The notes under the pieces are model-generated. The model was not told the DNA's origin, did no database searches, and saw only the letters and a program-made list of their open reading frames with translations. A stretch of 64,000 nt of DNA from Maratus speciosus (Eukaryota > Arthropoda > Arachnida > Araneae > Salticidae): NCBI GenBank assembly GCA_963932465.1, contig OZ010786.1, positions 269,794,411 to 269,858,410 of the forward strand. The letters are read 5' to 3'. Shown here piece after piece: positions 11,686-23,292 of the stretch; positions within the stretch are counted from its first letter, which is position 1, and the number at the start of each line of letters is the position of its first letter. The position numbers and the translations under genes were made by a program.

Positions 11686-12172
11686 AGGGGAACTAATTAA
11701 TTATTTCTCATCAATGTGAAACTATATTTTATATTACTTACCTATTTTTTTTTATTTACTTGTATTGATGACTTTTAAGTTCCTATCTATAAACACTGTT
11801 TTGATGAGGCCTATGATGGTTAGAGTTGTAGTAAAGCTAGAGATACTACCTACACAAATTCCAGGTTATGTAATATTTAAACTAGCTTCTAACTGTAAAA
11901 TAGTCAATGAAACATCGTCTTCATTTTGAAAGACCTATCCAATGATATGCCACTCAATAGGGTGCGTAAAATTTTTTTCGTTTCTACCGCCATTTTGAAT
12001 TCATAAAAACAAAACCTAGCCTATAACAACCGGACTGTTAAGACAAATCGATATAGATCTCATTCATTAGATTCCATTTAGCCGTTGGGATGTGTCGAGG
12101 GTATAAAGAAATCCACATACTCAGATACGCGTGAAACACATAATCCTTCTCTGCAGTCGGGTAAAAAGGCTT
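11686..12172 (-). repeat. Dispersed repeat, copy B (reverse)
   Basis: Reverse-complement homologue of 3312-3863. It begins near the ATTTCTCATCAATGTGAAAC block and ends at TGCAGTCGGGTAAAAA. It is shorter than copy A and carries many substitutions. Confidence 0.75.
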
Positions 12173-12750
12173 GTTGATATTTTATTTGTCATAATTGCAT
12201 GGTGATTTCAAATTATTACGAAATTTTTTAAATAATTTTGTTATTCTGGAATTCCGAAGTAGTACCTTATAGACTCAGTTAACGAAAGTTATAAATTACA
12301 AGAACGAACAATAACGATGCTAGAAAACAGGAATTCTGCTTTTTCAGAATTTAGTGTCGCCCCCGATGGCAAAAAATCTATATGCATATAAATATAGATA
12401 ATACAAAACATATTTCAGTTTTAAGACCTAAAATACACGCTTTTATTTTTTATAACATGACGTCCTTCGCATCCTCTGAAGAATTCCTCATTTTCGACCC
12501 AGTCTTAAACAACATCTTCAGTAAATTACTATTCATATGACGTCACTATCTCTAAATGATATACAAATCCAAAAAAAAAATAAATAAATAAATAAAACAG
12601 ATGCCACTCAAGACACCCGACAAAAACGAAATCGGCTATCTAATGATTCATATGTCTTAATTTGTTTGCAATATAGATAATTAAATTAAATATACTTTAC
12701 AATAGCTCCATGTTTTATCAGAAATCATTTATTTATATTTTTTCAAAATA

Positions 12751-12911
12751 TTGGGTCTCGTATCCGTTTGGAAAAATCAATTCGTACCGTAAAATTCTGC
12801 CCGATAATTATTAGACATTAAATATCTGAATCAATGTCTAATAATTAAAAGATAGAATTTTCCGGTACTAATTGATTTTCCCAGACGGACACGACTTTCC
12901 GAACGACCCAA
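12751..12911. mobile_element. 161-bp hairpin MITE with TA duplication
   Basis: The arms (12751-12821 and about 12834-12911) are inverted copies beginning TTGGGTC and sharing AAAATCAATT, CGTACCG and AATTATTAGACATT blocks. A spacer of about 12 bp separates them. TA flanks both ends (12749-12750 and 12912-12913), as expected for a Tc1/mariner-mobilised MITE. Confidence 0.75.
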
Positions 12912-13439
12912 TAGCACGTGTTTTAATTACATTTTTTTTTTCAGTAGTCATGGGGAAATGGCGACAAAAAGATATAATTATTATTTTCCAACTATATTTT
13001 CTTTACTTTCTACAGAAATGGAGTACTTGAGTTGCCAAAATTAAACAAATGGCGCTAAAAACTACAAAAAAATTAATATCTCACTCATAAATGGCGAGAC
13101 AGTTTTTAAAGAAATTGCATCTAAAAGTACTTTTTTTTTTAAATACGGCGGCATAAAAATCAAAATTCTGCGATGCTTAGAATTTTTTAATAAAATGCAG
13201 TACAACAGCAATTTAACAGTATAATGATTCACCTGCTTTGTTTTACGGCTGACTTATACAGCGGAACGTTATTTTTTGGAAACGACATTTTATTTGCTCG
13301 GAGAAAGAAATAGCATATCGGGGGCTAAAAATCTAAAAATACTTTAATTGGTAATCGTAAGTAGTACAATAAGTAATCAATATATGAGAAAATTTTTCTT
13401 TAAAAAATTAAAAGGGTGTGAATAATAAATCGCAACTAT

Positions 13440-14260
13440 TTATCAGAAGGACGAAAATATAAAATGTGAAGGGAATAAAATTCTACTCAGGTTAGAAACG
13501 TTATAATACGTGATAGCACTTACTAACACGTTTACACTGTTGAAGCTTTCTTCCTCACATCAATCAATCAAACTTTGAAAGTAAAGAAGATCAATTTCTT
13601 CTTTTCTTCCCATTAGATTTTCGGGAACCAGATGTTATGCCACTAATAGATTTATAAATTTATCAAGACAAATACTTCCAATCTCGGGCTAGAAAAATTC
13701 TTGTTACTAAATGTTAAAATGCTAAATATCAGAAACGTTTTCATCAACATCTAAAACTAGTATGCTGTAACCCTCATAAAACTTTCTTCCACTTTGCTTT
13801 AGTATATTAATTTAAATACCGCAGTCTGACAATTACGAAGTATAATGCAATTCTTTGCATTTAAATCGGACTTACCGTGATCAGTAAATTCTAAAATCCA
13901 GAGGTTTTTATTTTTTTTTTGAGTAATTAAATACTAAATTGGCCAACATATATAAATTTAATTAATCCTTCTATATATATAAAAAAGTATCGTTTTGGAA
14001 ATGGACCAATGAAAATCTGAGTAGATACCGCGAAACGCATCTGATTGGTCAGAGCTTGCAGACGCTAAGGGGATTACCAAGGAGCGGACGGCTCTGTCGC
14101 CAAACGCCGCCAAGTTTATCGCAAACATGGCAATATATCGTCAAATTTGGCGACCAAAATTAGTCGCCAAAAGTGAAGCCAACTTGGCGCTATTTACAGT
14201 ATTTCGCCAAATTTCCATAGACTCTCACTGAAATCCAATATGGTTTACTTACTTGCAGAA
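13440..14260. repeat. Dispersed repeat related to 33.95-34.22 kb and 40.8-41.4 kb
   Basis: The segment around 13480-13680 (including ATCAATCAATCAAACTTTGA) matches 40815-41000 in the same orientation and more weakly 33950-34220. The segment 14040-14260, rich in GCCAAATTTGGCGA-type motifs, matches 41165-41390 in reverse complement. Two modules that co-occur in both places but differ in relative orientation suggest a mosaic element. No ORF is seen. Confidence 0.55.
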
Positions 14261-14739
14261 AATCGACAAATTGAGATATTTCAATGCAACAAAAACTAAT
14301 ATTAGCTTATTAACAGAGCTTAATTGAACTATTTACATTATTTTTAAGCACAAACACTAATTATTTACAATATTCGTATATATATATAATTTTATATTTA
14401 ATAATTCTTATAATTATGAAACTCTGTAAGCTCTAATGATTATGTGCTTGGAAATAAGGATATAAAATTGTCAGGAGTTGGGGAGGAGCGCGTTTTTACC
14501 AAGTGGAATCTAAAAATTGAATGCATAGAAAATAAGGAATCGCGAAGCTATTCAGAATGCAAATGCGAAACAATTACGTCTAGGGTTGTCTAGAAAATAG
14601 AGATTACTTCGCGATACCGAATGGAATCGCGAAGCGATTACGTATTATTGGTGAGCGTAGCGAGCAGGGGGGCAGAGCCGCCCTAGTAACTTAAGATAAA
14701 TAAATTGGTGTATTTCTTCCCTACAGAAACTGGTTCTGT

Positions 14740-15000
14740 TTAGTTGGTTGTGTTTATGACGGCCAATTATCAGCACGATGGATATAGGCCCTAAGGGGGA
14801 CTGCCCTCCGTCGAAGTCTTTCTAAGGGAACCTAACCCGTATTTATGCTTGGAAAACCAAGGTCCGAAGAAAACCATGAAAACTCTAAACGATTACGCCG
14901 ACGGGCGCGATTGGGATCGAACCCAACACCTCCCGTCCACCAGCTTCAACAGAAGAAGCTCCCGGTCACTGGAGGAACACCTACAGAAACTGAAATGCCG
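14740..15000 (-). repeat. tRNA-derived SINE-like fragment
   Basis: On the minus strand a good B box, GGTTCGATCCC, lies at 14913-14923, with an upstream tRNA-like part containing CCAGTGACCGGGAGC. A CG-rich body follows toward 14740. The A box is imperfect. This fits an old tRNA-derived SINE. A 98-residue plus-strand open frame over it is not considered coding. Confidence 0.45.
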
Positions 15001-15144
15001 CTATAATGTTCGAAGTAAATGTATAACCTTGTATGGAACCTTGAAGAGCAAACAAAATGAAAAATGCATCAACATAGATTTAATAAATAACTTCCATATA
15101 TACATGGTTCTCATAAACAAACTACGCAGAAGTATGGAACTCTA

Positions 15145-17070
15145 GTGGCCGGTCCGTTCAACTGATCGAGATGAGATTTCAGATATAGTTATTGAGAGGT
15201 AAGAGCACGAGATTCTGTGAATAGCAACAAAGTAGCGCTCACAATTACGGTTATGGGTACAGAAACTCGAAATTTTCGAATGATAGTACTTATTTTCTCT
15301 CGTTTCAAAACGCTCAGTGCATACGAAAACCCTAAAGAGCGTTGGAATGGTACGTGTATCACAAAAAATAGCCCAGCAAACGGAAAAAAAAACTATCAGG
15401 GCGCACGGCGGGAATTTGCATATGACACAAGCAAGACACCAATCACAGAACGTCATTTGTCAGATATTCAGCAAAGAAAACTGATAAAAAGCGTTGTGGA
15501 AATGTTGGTTCGTAAGTCGGGAACTCGCATATGGCGACGAAATGATTCAGTCAGCAAAAGTTCGTGGTGAATCCGTAAAACTCTATTATCAAAATGGGAT
15601 GAATGCCGCAGAAGCCTTGCGTACTTAGCGTCGAAACGATCGCCAAATACTTGGCCCATGTATCCAGCAAGCTCTTCGTGATTTAGTAAAAAAATTTAAC
15701 GAAACTGGCTGCACCCGTGATAGACTGCGATCCGGATAATCAACTGTTCCTGAGGACACTGTTGTGGAAGTGCCTCCCACAGTCACCTCATCACACATTC
15801 AAACTGCAGTAGATGGAGCTCGTGTATTGGATATAACGAAAACAACGGTCCTAAAGCAACTGCGCTCTGTAATCTACGTGTTTCCATACTAGTTCCAGCA
15901 CTTCCAGATGTTGGACGCTGGGTATCATTAACATCGTAAGGACTTCGCAAATGAATTTCTTATCCGATATGATGGCGATAACGACTGGCTTTTCGCATAT
16001 CACGGATGTACTAGGCATATTTCACTTTAATAGGCAACGTCAACACCGAAAAATTGTGTGCATTCAGAAGACAAGAATCCGCACGCCGTGGCACCAGTAC
16101 CCTTATATGACGTCAAAGTTACTCTGTGGTGCGACATTGCAGGCACAATTGTTCTTCGGCCCGTACTTCTTTGAGGAATCCACACCAACGGTGTGCACTA
16201 ATCACATCTAATCTAACTTGCTTTGTCACAGATTTTGCTATACAGCCATGCTGCAAAAGTAAGTCATACTAGAATTGTTATAGCAAAATGTACTGAATGA
16301 CATCGTCTGGATACAAGATGGCCCACCTTCACGTATAGTCACAAGTCTGTTTGCAACGCCCTGGAATAGCATTTTGATGACATGACTGCGTCACCTCACG
16401 TCATCTTCCATTTCCGTAGAATCCGCGACTCCCCGAACTCACACCTATGAATTTCTGGTTCTGGTGATATCTCAAAGCTAGAGTGTGCATGTGCAATCCG
16501 CAAACTTTGCCGGATTTGAAAGATACTATCAAACGTGAGATTGCAAACATCCCTCATGCTATGTTACGTTCCTCTGTATTATCCACAGTCCAATTGCCTG
16601 TGATGACACCCATGTGGAAAATGTGTAATCGAAATAAAAGTTTTCTTTTTATCCGATCTGTATTGTAATCATTGATTGGTGTCTTGCCTCTGTCATATCG
16701 AAATATGCTCCTTGCGTCTCGATTGTGTTTTTTTTTTTTTTTTGGCAGTTCGCAGAGCTGTTTTTTGTGCGCGCATAACGCTTTCGTTTTTCGTGTCACC
16801 GTACTATTCCAACACTCTTTAAGGTTTTCGCAGGGCGTTAGGGTTTACGTAGGGTTTTCATTTAGCGACGGGAAAAAAATAGGTGTTGCCATTCGAAAAT
16901 TTCGAGTTTCTGTACCTATAACCGTATCCATGAGCGCGACTTTGTTATTGTTCACAGAATTCCGAGCTCATATATCAGAATAACTATATCTGAAATCGCA
17001 TCTCGATCGGTTGAACGGACCGGCCGCTATAAGTGAATATATCGGCAAATACTTTTTTATGACCACCCTG
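15145..17070 (+). mobile_element. Decayed IS630-Tc1-mariner element with about 300-bp inverted repeats
   Basis: The left arm (about 15145-15460, from GTGGCCGGTCCGTTCAACTG) is the reverse complement of about 16675-17027. Shared blocks include AACTCGAAATTTTCGAATG and ATCTGAAATCGCATCTCGAT. The right arm continues to a CCACCCTG terminus at 17070 followed by TATATA. The matching 40 or so outermost bases on the left are missing, so the 5' end is truncated. The arms frame a dead transposase (15560-16660). Confidence 0.75.
15560..16660 (+). pseudogene. DUF4817-type transposase pseudogene
   Basis: Translated pieces follow the order of DUF4817/DDE_3 arthropod transposases. First comes an N-terminal ESVKLYYQNGMNAAEALRT segment, then ALRDLVKKFNETGCTRDRLR and VPEDTVVEV. 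A WIQDGPPSRIVTSLFATPW piece covers the second aspartate region. The C-terminal PQTLPDLKDTIKREIANIP stretch is followed by HAMLRSSVLSTV. Multiple stops and frame changes separate the parts. It is a relative of, but clearly distinct from, the intact transposase at 4732-5880. Confidence 0.75.
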
Positions 17071-18109
17071 TATATATATATATATAGATAGACATAACTA
17101 TTATAGAAATCGTGAAAAGCACAGCATAACAGCAACCCCTGTTGAATGAAAAAAAATTAAAACTGAAACAACCTCATTTTTTATAACTGTTTTCTTAATT
17201 AATTTGGTGAAATTCTATAGCTACGTATGACATCATCATTGCAAAATATCTCATTTTCTTAAGAAGATTAATATAAAGTAATACTTTTAGGTCTAATATT
17301 ATTGTGAACTACATAACATCTAAATTTTCATAGACATAGTAAAATTGAAAGCTGCCACCCAAAAGGGGACTTCCTCGAAGTTGGTTTTTACGGGCCCGGT
17401 TTTATGTAGGAATAACAGTTAACAGATGGGACTGACAGTAGGAAATACATTCCAATAACTTTTAAACTTGGGTCCACGATTCGAATGTCCCTGTCCCACA
17501 TACAGAATCTGATCTACAGCTCGCTTAGAAATCGATAAAAACACTGTACAGCAGCACCAATTGTAGAGCAAGATGCACCCAAAACTAATAAGTACCAGCT
17601 TATGGTAAGGTTTAACTAAATATGAAGATTGATGAAATTCCGTTACATAGGTAGCAAGACATCGCTAAAACTGAAATTTTGTAAAACACAACATAATCGT
17701 TTTTCGTTAACACTTTGTTTGGCTATGCCAACCCAAACCCAATCAGTATCCATTCTTGTCAAGGATAGGAGAAAATGCAGTTTTGTAAAATTTTGTTCAA
17801 TATTTCTTGAGATATAGGTATCACGGAAATTGGGAACGTTGCAGCAACCTGTTGAACGATATATACAATAAACTAATCATCACCTGCTCTTGTCATGGTC
17901 TAAGAGATTATAAAGTTTTAACCACTTCGCGATGAGCGTATTTTATAGAACTTTTAATCATTTATCACAGGTTTTTCAAAACAGACGTTTTTGCGTAATT
18001 AAATCGAGAAAATAGCCTTATTAAATAAAGCAATATTTACAATAAAAAATAAGTGTTGAGAACAATCAAGGATTCAGAGGAGCTTATGCGTTACGTATAA
18101 GTGACGCTC
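17071..18109. other. No gene seen
   Basis: After a short (TA)n run no recognisable feature is present, only chance open frames. Confidence 0.5.
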
Positions 18110-18335
18110 GTCTCGAAGGGGTATTGAAATTCCGTTGGTTCTTAAGATAGAGTGGCCACAAAAATTGTGTCACGAAGAGACAATACTAGCAGACAGACAG
18201 ATATTTTACGAAAATAGCCAAATCGTGTTCAGGACATCCCACAACGTGTAAATGCATAAAAAAGGTAAGTCGAAATTTCGGAATTCCAACACTTTCTTCC
18301 AATACATATATAGAAATAATCCCTGCCGACCCGGC
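18110..18335. repeat. Non-LTR-tail-like repeat
   Basis: CAGACAGACAGATATTTTACG, then AACGTGTAAATGCATAAAAAA and a GGTAAGTCGAAATTTCGG segment parallel the blocks at 43220-43400 and, weakly, 56760-56870. Such tails (a GACAGAC motif, then a line about fusing to the next exon-like GTGTAAAT block) occur at 3' ends of many arthropod LINEs. The class is not proven. Confidence 0.35.
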
Positions 18336-18409
18336 CTACAGGCGGAGGTAGATTTCGAAGTTAAGTATACTAATTTCACCAACAAAAACTAAATCATGAT
18401 TAGAGATTT

Positions 18410-19545
18410 ATCCACTTTAATAATTTTATGTGGCTGCTTTTGACGAGTTTTTATTTCATTTTTATATAATAACTGGTTTTATCAGAATCATGTTAAGGAG
18501 GTATTCAAAAAAATATTTTTCCATTCTCAACAACTCGAAATTTTCTGGCACATTTTCAGATTCATTTTTAATAGAAAAAAATATTCAACTTGCTGACGTG
18601 ATTTTTCAAGAGATTTATAAAAGACCCGTGTTTTTATTTTTCGTTCAGTTAATTAAAACTTATTTTATGAACAATTATTTTCTCAGTAGGACAATATTTT
18701 TCGTTTCTAACACAATCGCTTCGGGAAATTTCTGTTCAAAATGCCCATTTGACATAATTTTTTGAAATATATTCTGCCTCTATCAAAAAACCGATCATTA
18801 CGGTGCATTATATAGTTTTTGAATAAGAGAATCTACCAATTGGATGCGTTTGAGAGCAAAAATGAATTTAAAAATGAGTCAGAAAATAAGCAGTTTGGAT
18901 TTGAATACACCCTTAATAAGATGATTTTTTTCTTCAACCGCTATATATTTTCAATTTGTTTTTGCGGTAAGAATTAGTCCTATCAAAAACTTGTTTGTAT
19001 ACATGTTGTAGACAATATTAAGAAGATATATGATCAATTTATGGGATTTAATATCTTGTAAATTCAGGGAGTTATAGATTTTTTCTTCTTCAACCCCCTC
19101 CCCCCTTTTGTTTTCGTATTTAATTTTTTTGCGGTACGAATTGGTCCTATCAAAAACATGTGAATATAAAAGTTGTAGAAAATAGTAAGGAGATTTATAA
19201 TAAAATTAATTGGATTTGATATCTTGAGAATTGACGAAGTTATGAATTTTTTCTTCCCAAAAACCCTATTTTTTGCGCCCCTTGAGCCCATTTTTAATTT
19301 GATCAAAAATCTGTGATACATACATTTTTGGCCCTATTTTTAGAAGTAATAAAAACTTTGATTTGATATGTACAAAAATTAAGAAGTTATGGGGTTTTTT
19401 CGGTTTTCACAAAACCCCTCCCTATTTCCACCCCCTTGGTCCGATTTTGCCCATTAACGAACGTGGACGAGATTTTATGCCCCTTGATTTTATGTATCAA
19501 TTTCGAACAGATTTGTGCAAAATTGTGGAAGTTATCGTGTCCAGA
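18410..19545 (+). repeat. 1.1 kb dispersed repeat, copy 1
   Basis: This block matches 24590-25660 in the same orientation along its whole length, from the GGCTGCTTTTGACGAG segment to the CAAAACCCCTCCCTATTTCC segment. Within it a sub-unit with TCCTATCAAAAACTTGT, GTTGTAGA and GAAGTTATGAATTTTTTCTT recurs two to three times at about 170-180 bp spacing. The left LTR of the retrotransposon starts just after its end. Confidence 0.8.
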
Positions 19546-19560
19546 AGAAAGTGATATATA

Positions 19561-20010
19561 TGTGGCATATCAATAAATGTAATTCTGTACTAAAAATAAG
19601 ACTGACACTTTACTTAATTAATTAAAGATATATTAACGTTATATTTACAAGATATTTACATTCAGTTCGAGTTCAAAACATATTTTAAGCCTTTCGTCTT
19701 AAAACAAACAACATTCATTCGTCAGCGTCGTACAGTTCTCATCTTCCGTGAAAAAACACAACCTTCTCATAACGCTCACATCCTCGTTCTAGTGTATTCC
19801 GTTCAGTTCGAGTTTTTTCCCCCGCTCACAATGAGCGTCTTTGGATCAGAAGTGTCTCTCTAGTACGCATGCGCGCTGACTAGTTCATGGGGAAAGAAAA
19901 TCAAACAGAGGAAGGCCCTTTGATCGGCAGTTACGAAAGAAGTAGGTGGCGCTGTAAGCAGTAGGCACGCAGCTTGCTCTGGAAGCTATTAAAGGAAAAG
20001 CTTTCCCACA
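19561..20010 (-). repeat. 3' LTR of LTR retroelement 1
   Basis: Left-hand LTR by coordinate, 3' LTR with respect to the minus-strand genes. Ends are TGTGG and CCACA. On the minus strand the internal sequence just before it reads CCTGTCAGTCTGGCCGATC, not a purine-rich polypurine tract. Confidence 0.85.
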
Positions 20011-20426
20011 GATCGGCCAGACTGACAGGTTGATCGACCTCGATCGACAGCGTGGACCACAGGAAGGAGCAACAGGAGCACCTGAAAAGACAAAATGAAA
20101 AAGCAGCACCCAAAGTTCTTAAAAAAATAAACATCATCAGTTCGTTGTGAAGCTTCAAAAATTTCTAAATCAAGCTTCAAAAATTTCAAAAATTTTCTAA
20201 AAAGCGAAGTTTGGCAGTTCTTTGGACATCTAAGGGCTAAAAATTTTGAAAGTTCATCTTGAAGAAGCATATTCGTCATAAGGGTTTCTCACGTCATAGA
20301 ACATCATAAAAAATTATTTCTTCTTCTTCATTATCTTTTTCTTTTCTTTACGTCTTTCTCGTCTTATTTTATTTTTTACGTCTTTTCTTCTTCTTTTTTT
20401 TAACTACGTCTTTTTGTCTTCTTTCA

Positions 20427-21290
20427 TCACATTTCATAGTCACTATCATATAAGGATTTTTTGCTTCTTCGGAATTCAGCATAATCTTCAGAATCAATGA
20501 ATTTATCAGGAACGATACCATATTCGTCAACATCGGTCAAAGTGTCATCTTCGGAATTATTAGTGTCATCTTCGGAATTTAAGTAAATACTTGTATTTTC
20601 TTCTAAAAATGATCTTCTATAATCAGGTTTCTTTTTAGTAAACTTCTGCTAAGGTTTCTTAACTTCATATTCATTTATTTCAATTTCATCTTCAAATTCA
20701 TCTGACGAATTCGGGATATACTTAATTTTCTTAGAAACATTCTTCTGCAACTTCTGATAAGATATTTTCTTAAGATTTTCTTTTCTAAAATTTTCTCCAT
20801 TTATTACATCAGATTTCTGGTTATTTTCATTTCTTGAAGAATACATCATATTTTCTTTATCTTTGAAATTAGGGAAATCTGCATCATTTTTAAGGTTCTT
20901 AGCACTGTTATTCAGCTTAATTTGCTTATTTAACTTAATCATTTCGTGTCGTAAATTTTCAAAATCTTCCTGGGAATTATTCAATTTTATTTGGATTCTT
21001 CTTTTGGACATTTTTATTCTAGAAAACTCATCTTCTGATTCTTCTAGCTGTTTTTCAAGATGTTTTGAATAGTTATTTATTTTTATTTATCGTAATCGGT
21101 ATTGTTCTGAACGTTTACTTTCTTCATCTAATTGGGATTTTATATCTTGAAAATGTCTCTCTAATTTTCTATACAATTTACTAACAGTTTGTCTTTCGGC
21201 TACTTCTTGTTCTAATTTATCTTCTAACGATGTTATTGCAATTTTCGACTTCGTTTTTTTCTGACAAAAATGCTTCTTTTAAATCGATTA
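20427..21290 (-). pseudogene. Myosin-tail-like coiled coil plus acidic tail of LTR element 1
   Basis: One minus-strand frame runs from about 21263 to 20427, broken by in-frame stops at 21087-21089 (TAA) and 20649-20651 (TAG). The first 105 or so codons are heptad-rich. Segments such as SLEDKLEQEVAERQ, LDEESKRSEQYR, LEKQLEESEDEFSR and KMSKRRIQ keep the spacing of the C-terminal rod of non-muscle myosin II heavy chain, where I recall KIAQLEEQLDNETKERQ, DERRNAEQYK, LKRQLEEAEEE and SRRKLQRELED. I could lay these side by side without gaps. After the coil comes a charged region with SSDEFEDEIE and SEDDTNNSEDDT repeats, then a stop at 20427. The coil also extends upstream into the end of the protease frame (about 21217-21373), offset by a frameshift near 21250. 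Myosin origin is inference; chance similarity between coiled coils is the alternative. Confidence 0.6.
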
Positions 21291-22060
21291 TATCTAATTG
21301 TAACATTTTATATTTTCTTTCAACTTCTTTAACTTGGGCAGTTAAATTTTCATTTTGTAGGCGTAATTCTTTACTTTCTGAGCTAGAATAGGACAATTGA
21401 TGAGAAGGCAAATATTTATTTTGGTTTGGAATTTGTGCGTTACTACTGTGCAAGGTGGAAGTATAAGGGTTAAATTTAGGATTTACAGTTATTTCACTTG
21501 AATTAATAACATTAACTAAGGAATTGTTCTCACTCTTCTTTAGCTTAACATCATTACCAGAAACAATTAAGGAGCCTTGTTGTATTACATCAGTACCAAT
21601 AATTAAATCAAATTCAATAGATTTGTCATCAATCACAAAAATAGATGTTTGAAATTTAGAATCATCAATTTCGATTTCGGTCTCAAAGTAACCGATTGGT
21701 CTGAATGATTTTTTACCTAATCCACTTAACAGCATATCTGTTGGTTCTAAGTTTACATAACTTTTAATTTTATCAAAATTCCTTTTCTTTAGAATAGTTT
21801 TTTCGCTTCCTGTATCCATTAATGAAATTAAATTGAAGGAATGCAACTTTGCATCTTTAAAAACCAAATTCTGAGAACAGGTTAACACATTTAATTGAGA
21901 ATCATTAGGCAATTTTGAATCTTTACTTTTACCACATTCGAATGATCTGTGGCCATAGAAATTACAACAAAAGCAAAGGGGACCTTTATCTTTATTTCTA
22001 CACTGATTACTTTTGTGGAATCTATCGCCACAATTATAGCAACGTTGGGTCTAGATTTGT
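21217..22060 (-). pseudogene. Nucleocapsid (2x CCHC) and aspartic protease of LTR element 1
   Basis: One minus-strand frame first gives two perfect CX2CX4HX4C zinc knuckles, CYNCGDRFHKSNQC and CFCCNFYGHRSFEC. About 40 residues later comes a retropepsin: the catalytic loop SLMDTGSEKTIL and a downstream DLIIGTDVI that matches the family's second conserved hydrophobic-Gly motif. The frame ends at 21217 after a coiled-coil stretch starting near SKELRLQNEN. The protease itself looks intact, while the junctions upstream (Gag linker to knuckles) and downstream (to the long coil) need frameshifts. Confidence 0.8.
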
Positions 22061-23120
22061 TTTTAAATTCAACTTCTGTTTTCATCTTAGGCCTAACATC
22101 AACAACAGGTGTTCTATCATAATCGAGACGCAATTTATCATAAATTTTAAGTTTCTCTTTAAATTCAACAATATTTGGGCAACCATACAAAAAGGATTTT
22201 TAAAAAACATCATCATTAATTCCATTAATTACATACTGAATAAGTGAGGAATCTTCTATGTTGCCTTTTGAACATAACTGTTTCATTCTTAAAAAATATT
22301 CGTCTAAAGATTCATTTGGTTTAATTTTCCTTTTAGATAGCAATTCATGTAATTCAGCTGAATTGCACCTTTTACCAAATTCAGAAATAAGTAACGCTTT
22401 CATTTTTGACCACAAATTTATTTTTGTTTCACTTTCAATAAACAATTTAGCTTTACCTGTCATACGGCGTTTAGCCAAAATCAATTTGTTCAAATCACTA
22501 ATATTAAATAAAGAAACAGTATCTTCAAAATCTGCAAGCCATTTTTCAACATTTTGGTATTGGCTACCATTAAAGTCCGTAACCATATTTTCAATATCAT
22601 TAATAGAAATAGCAGGTTTAAGAACATAAACAGGAATTAGAATTTTCTGATTTTCATTATTTTCACAACTACCAGAATCATTTCTCAAATTATTTTCAGA
22701 AACACTCGAAATATCATTATTTTTATTCGATTCATCACCGATCTCATCATCGCTAAGAGCACCTTCGTCAGGAATTAAATTAGATTTAAATACATTAAAG
22801 TCACATAAACTAGAAATTATTCTGGCAGCAATTTCATTGAAAGTTCCAGAATTATTTGTACACAAAACATTGCAAATAGTTATTAAGTCATTTACTGAAA
22901 AATTATCTTTAATATTTTGCAATTTCGATTTATATTCATCAGAATCAGTTTCAAAAGCAAAGCCAGTAAAATTTCGAATTCTACGTCTATTATTTCTATC
23001 ACCGACTTCTACAAAAATTAATTTATGTAAGTTCTTTTAAATAACCTAATGATTTTTTAGCTTTCAACGAAAGTCCTAATTCCTTAAAATCAACTAATTT
23101 TGATATATTGAATAAGTAAA
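22061..23120 (-). pseudogene. Ty3/Gypsy-like Gag (capsid) of LTR element 1
   Basis: The open frame 22922-22200 (240 residues) holds the retrotransposon Gag capsid pattern. VEKWLADFEDTVSLFNIS is followed by AKRRMTGKAKLFIES, WSKMKALLISEFGKR and NESLDEYFLRMKQL. Upstream an N-terminal piece KLVDFKELGLSLKAKKSLG (about 23110-23045) lies in another frame, so a frameshift precedes the main ORF. Downstream an in-frame TAA just after NDDVF separates it from a linker (CPNIVEFKEKLKIYDKL), which leads by another frameshift to the zinc knuckles. It would assemble virus-like particles if intact; as read it is broken. Confidence 0.75.
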
Positions 23121-23292
23121 AATAAACTCACTTCTTAGAATGGGTATCCAGCTTTAAAGTATTCGCTGCATTGCTATAAGCACACTCTATTAAATCTATT
23201 CATCGTTGCCATCACTCTTAAAGATAAGCGTCATATCACTTATACTAAAAGCTTCTGGGCGTAAAGTTCTCATCACAATTCTGATCACCATT

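Larger units (their letters stand above)
9761..14687. mobile_element. 4.9 kb block bounded by hairpin-bearing terminal inverted repeats
   Basis: The left end reads ACTAGGGGGCTCGGCCCCCT, then CGAGCTACGCTCGCC. The right end is its imperfect reverse complement (GGTGAGCGTAGCGAGCAGGG, then GCAGAGCCGCCCTAGT). Each arm contains its own hairpin (GGGGGC/GCCCCC). The interior has no recognisable transposase; it holds other repeats (11088-11224, 11686-12172, 12751-12911, 13440-13860, 14085-14260). The CTAGT ends with an adjacent hairpin recall Helitron/Helentron 3' termini, but Helitrons do not normally have the motif at both ends. It could be one large non-autonomous element or two facing copies. Confidence 0.5.

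Noticed and set aside
14849..15145. 98-residue plus-strand open frame
   Set aside because: It overlies a SINE-like fragment read on the opposite strand and then unrelated sequence, so it is not a gene.
15142..15570. Overlapping 104- and 117-residue frames on both strands
   Set aside because: They lie in the terminal inverted repeat of a decayed transposon and mirror frames in the other arm.
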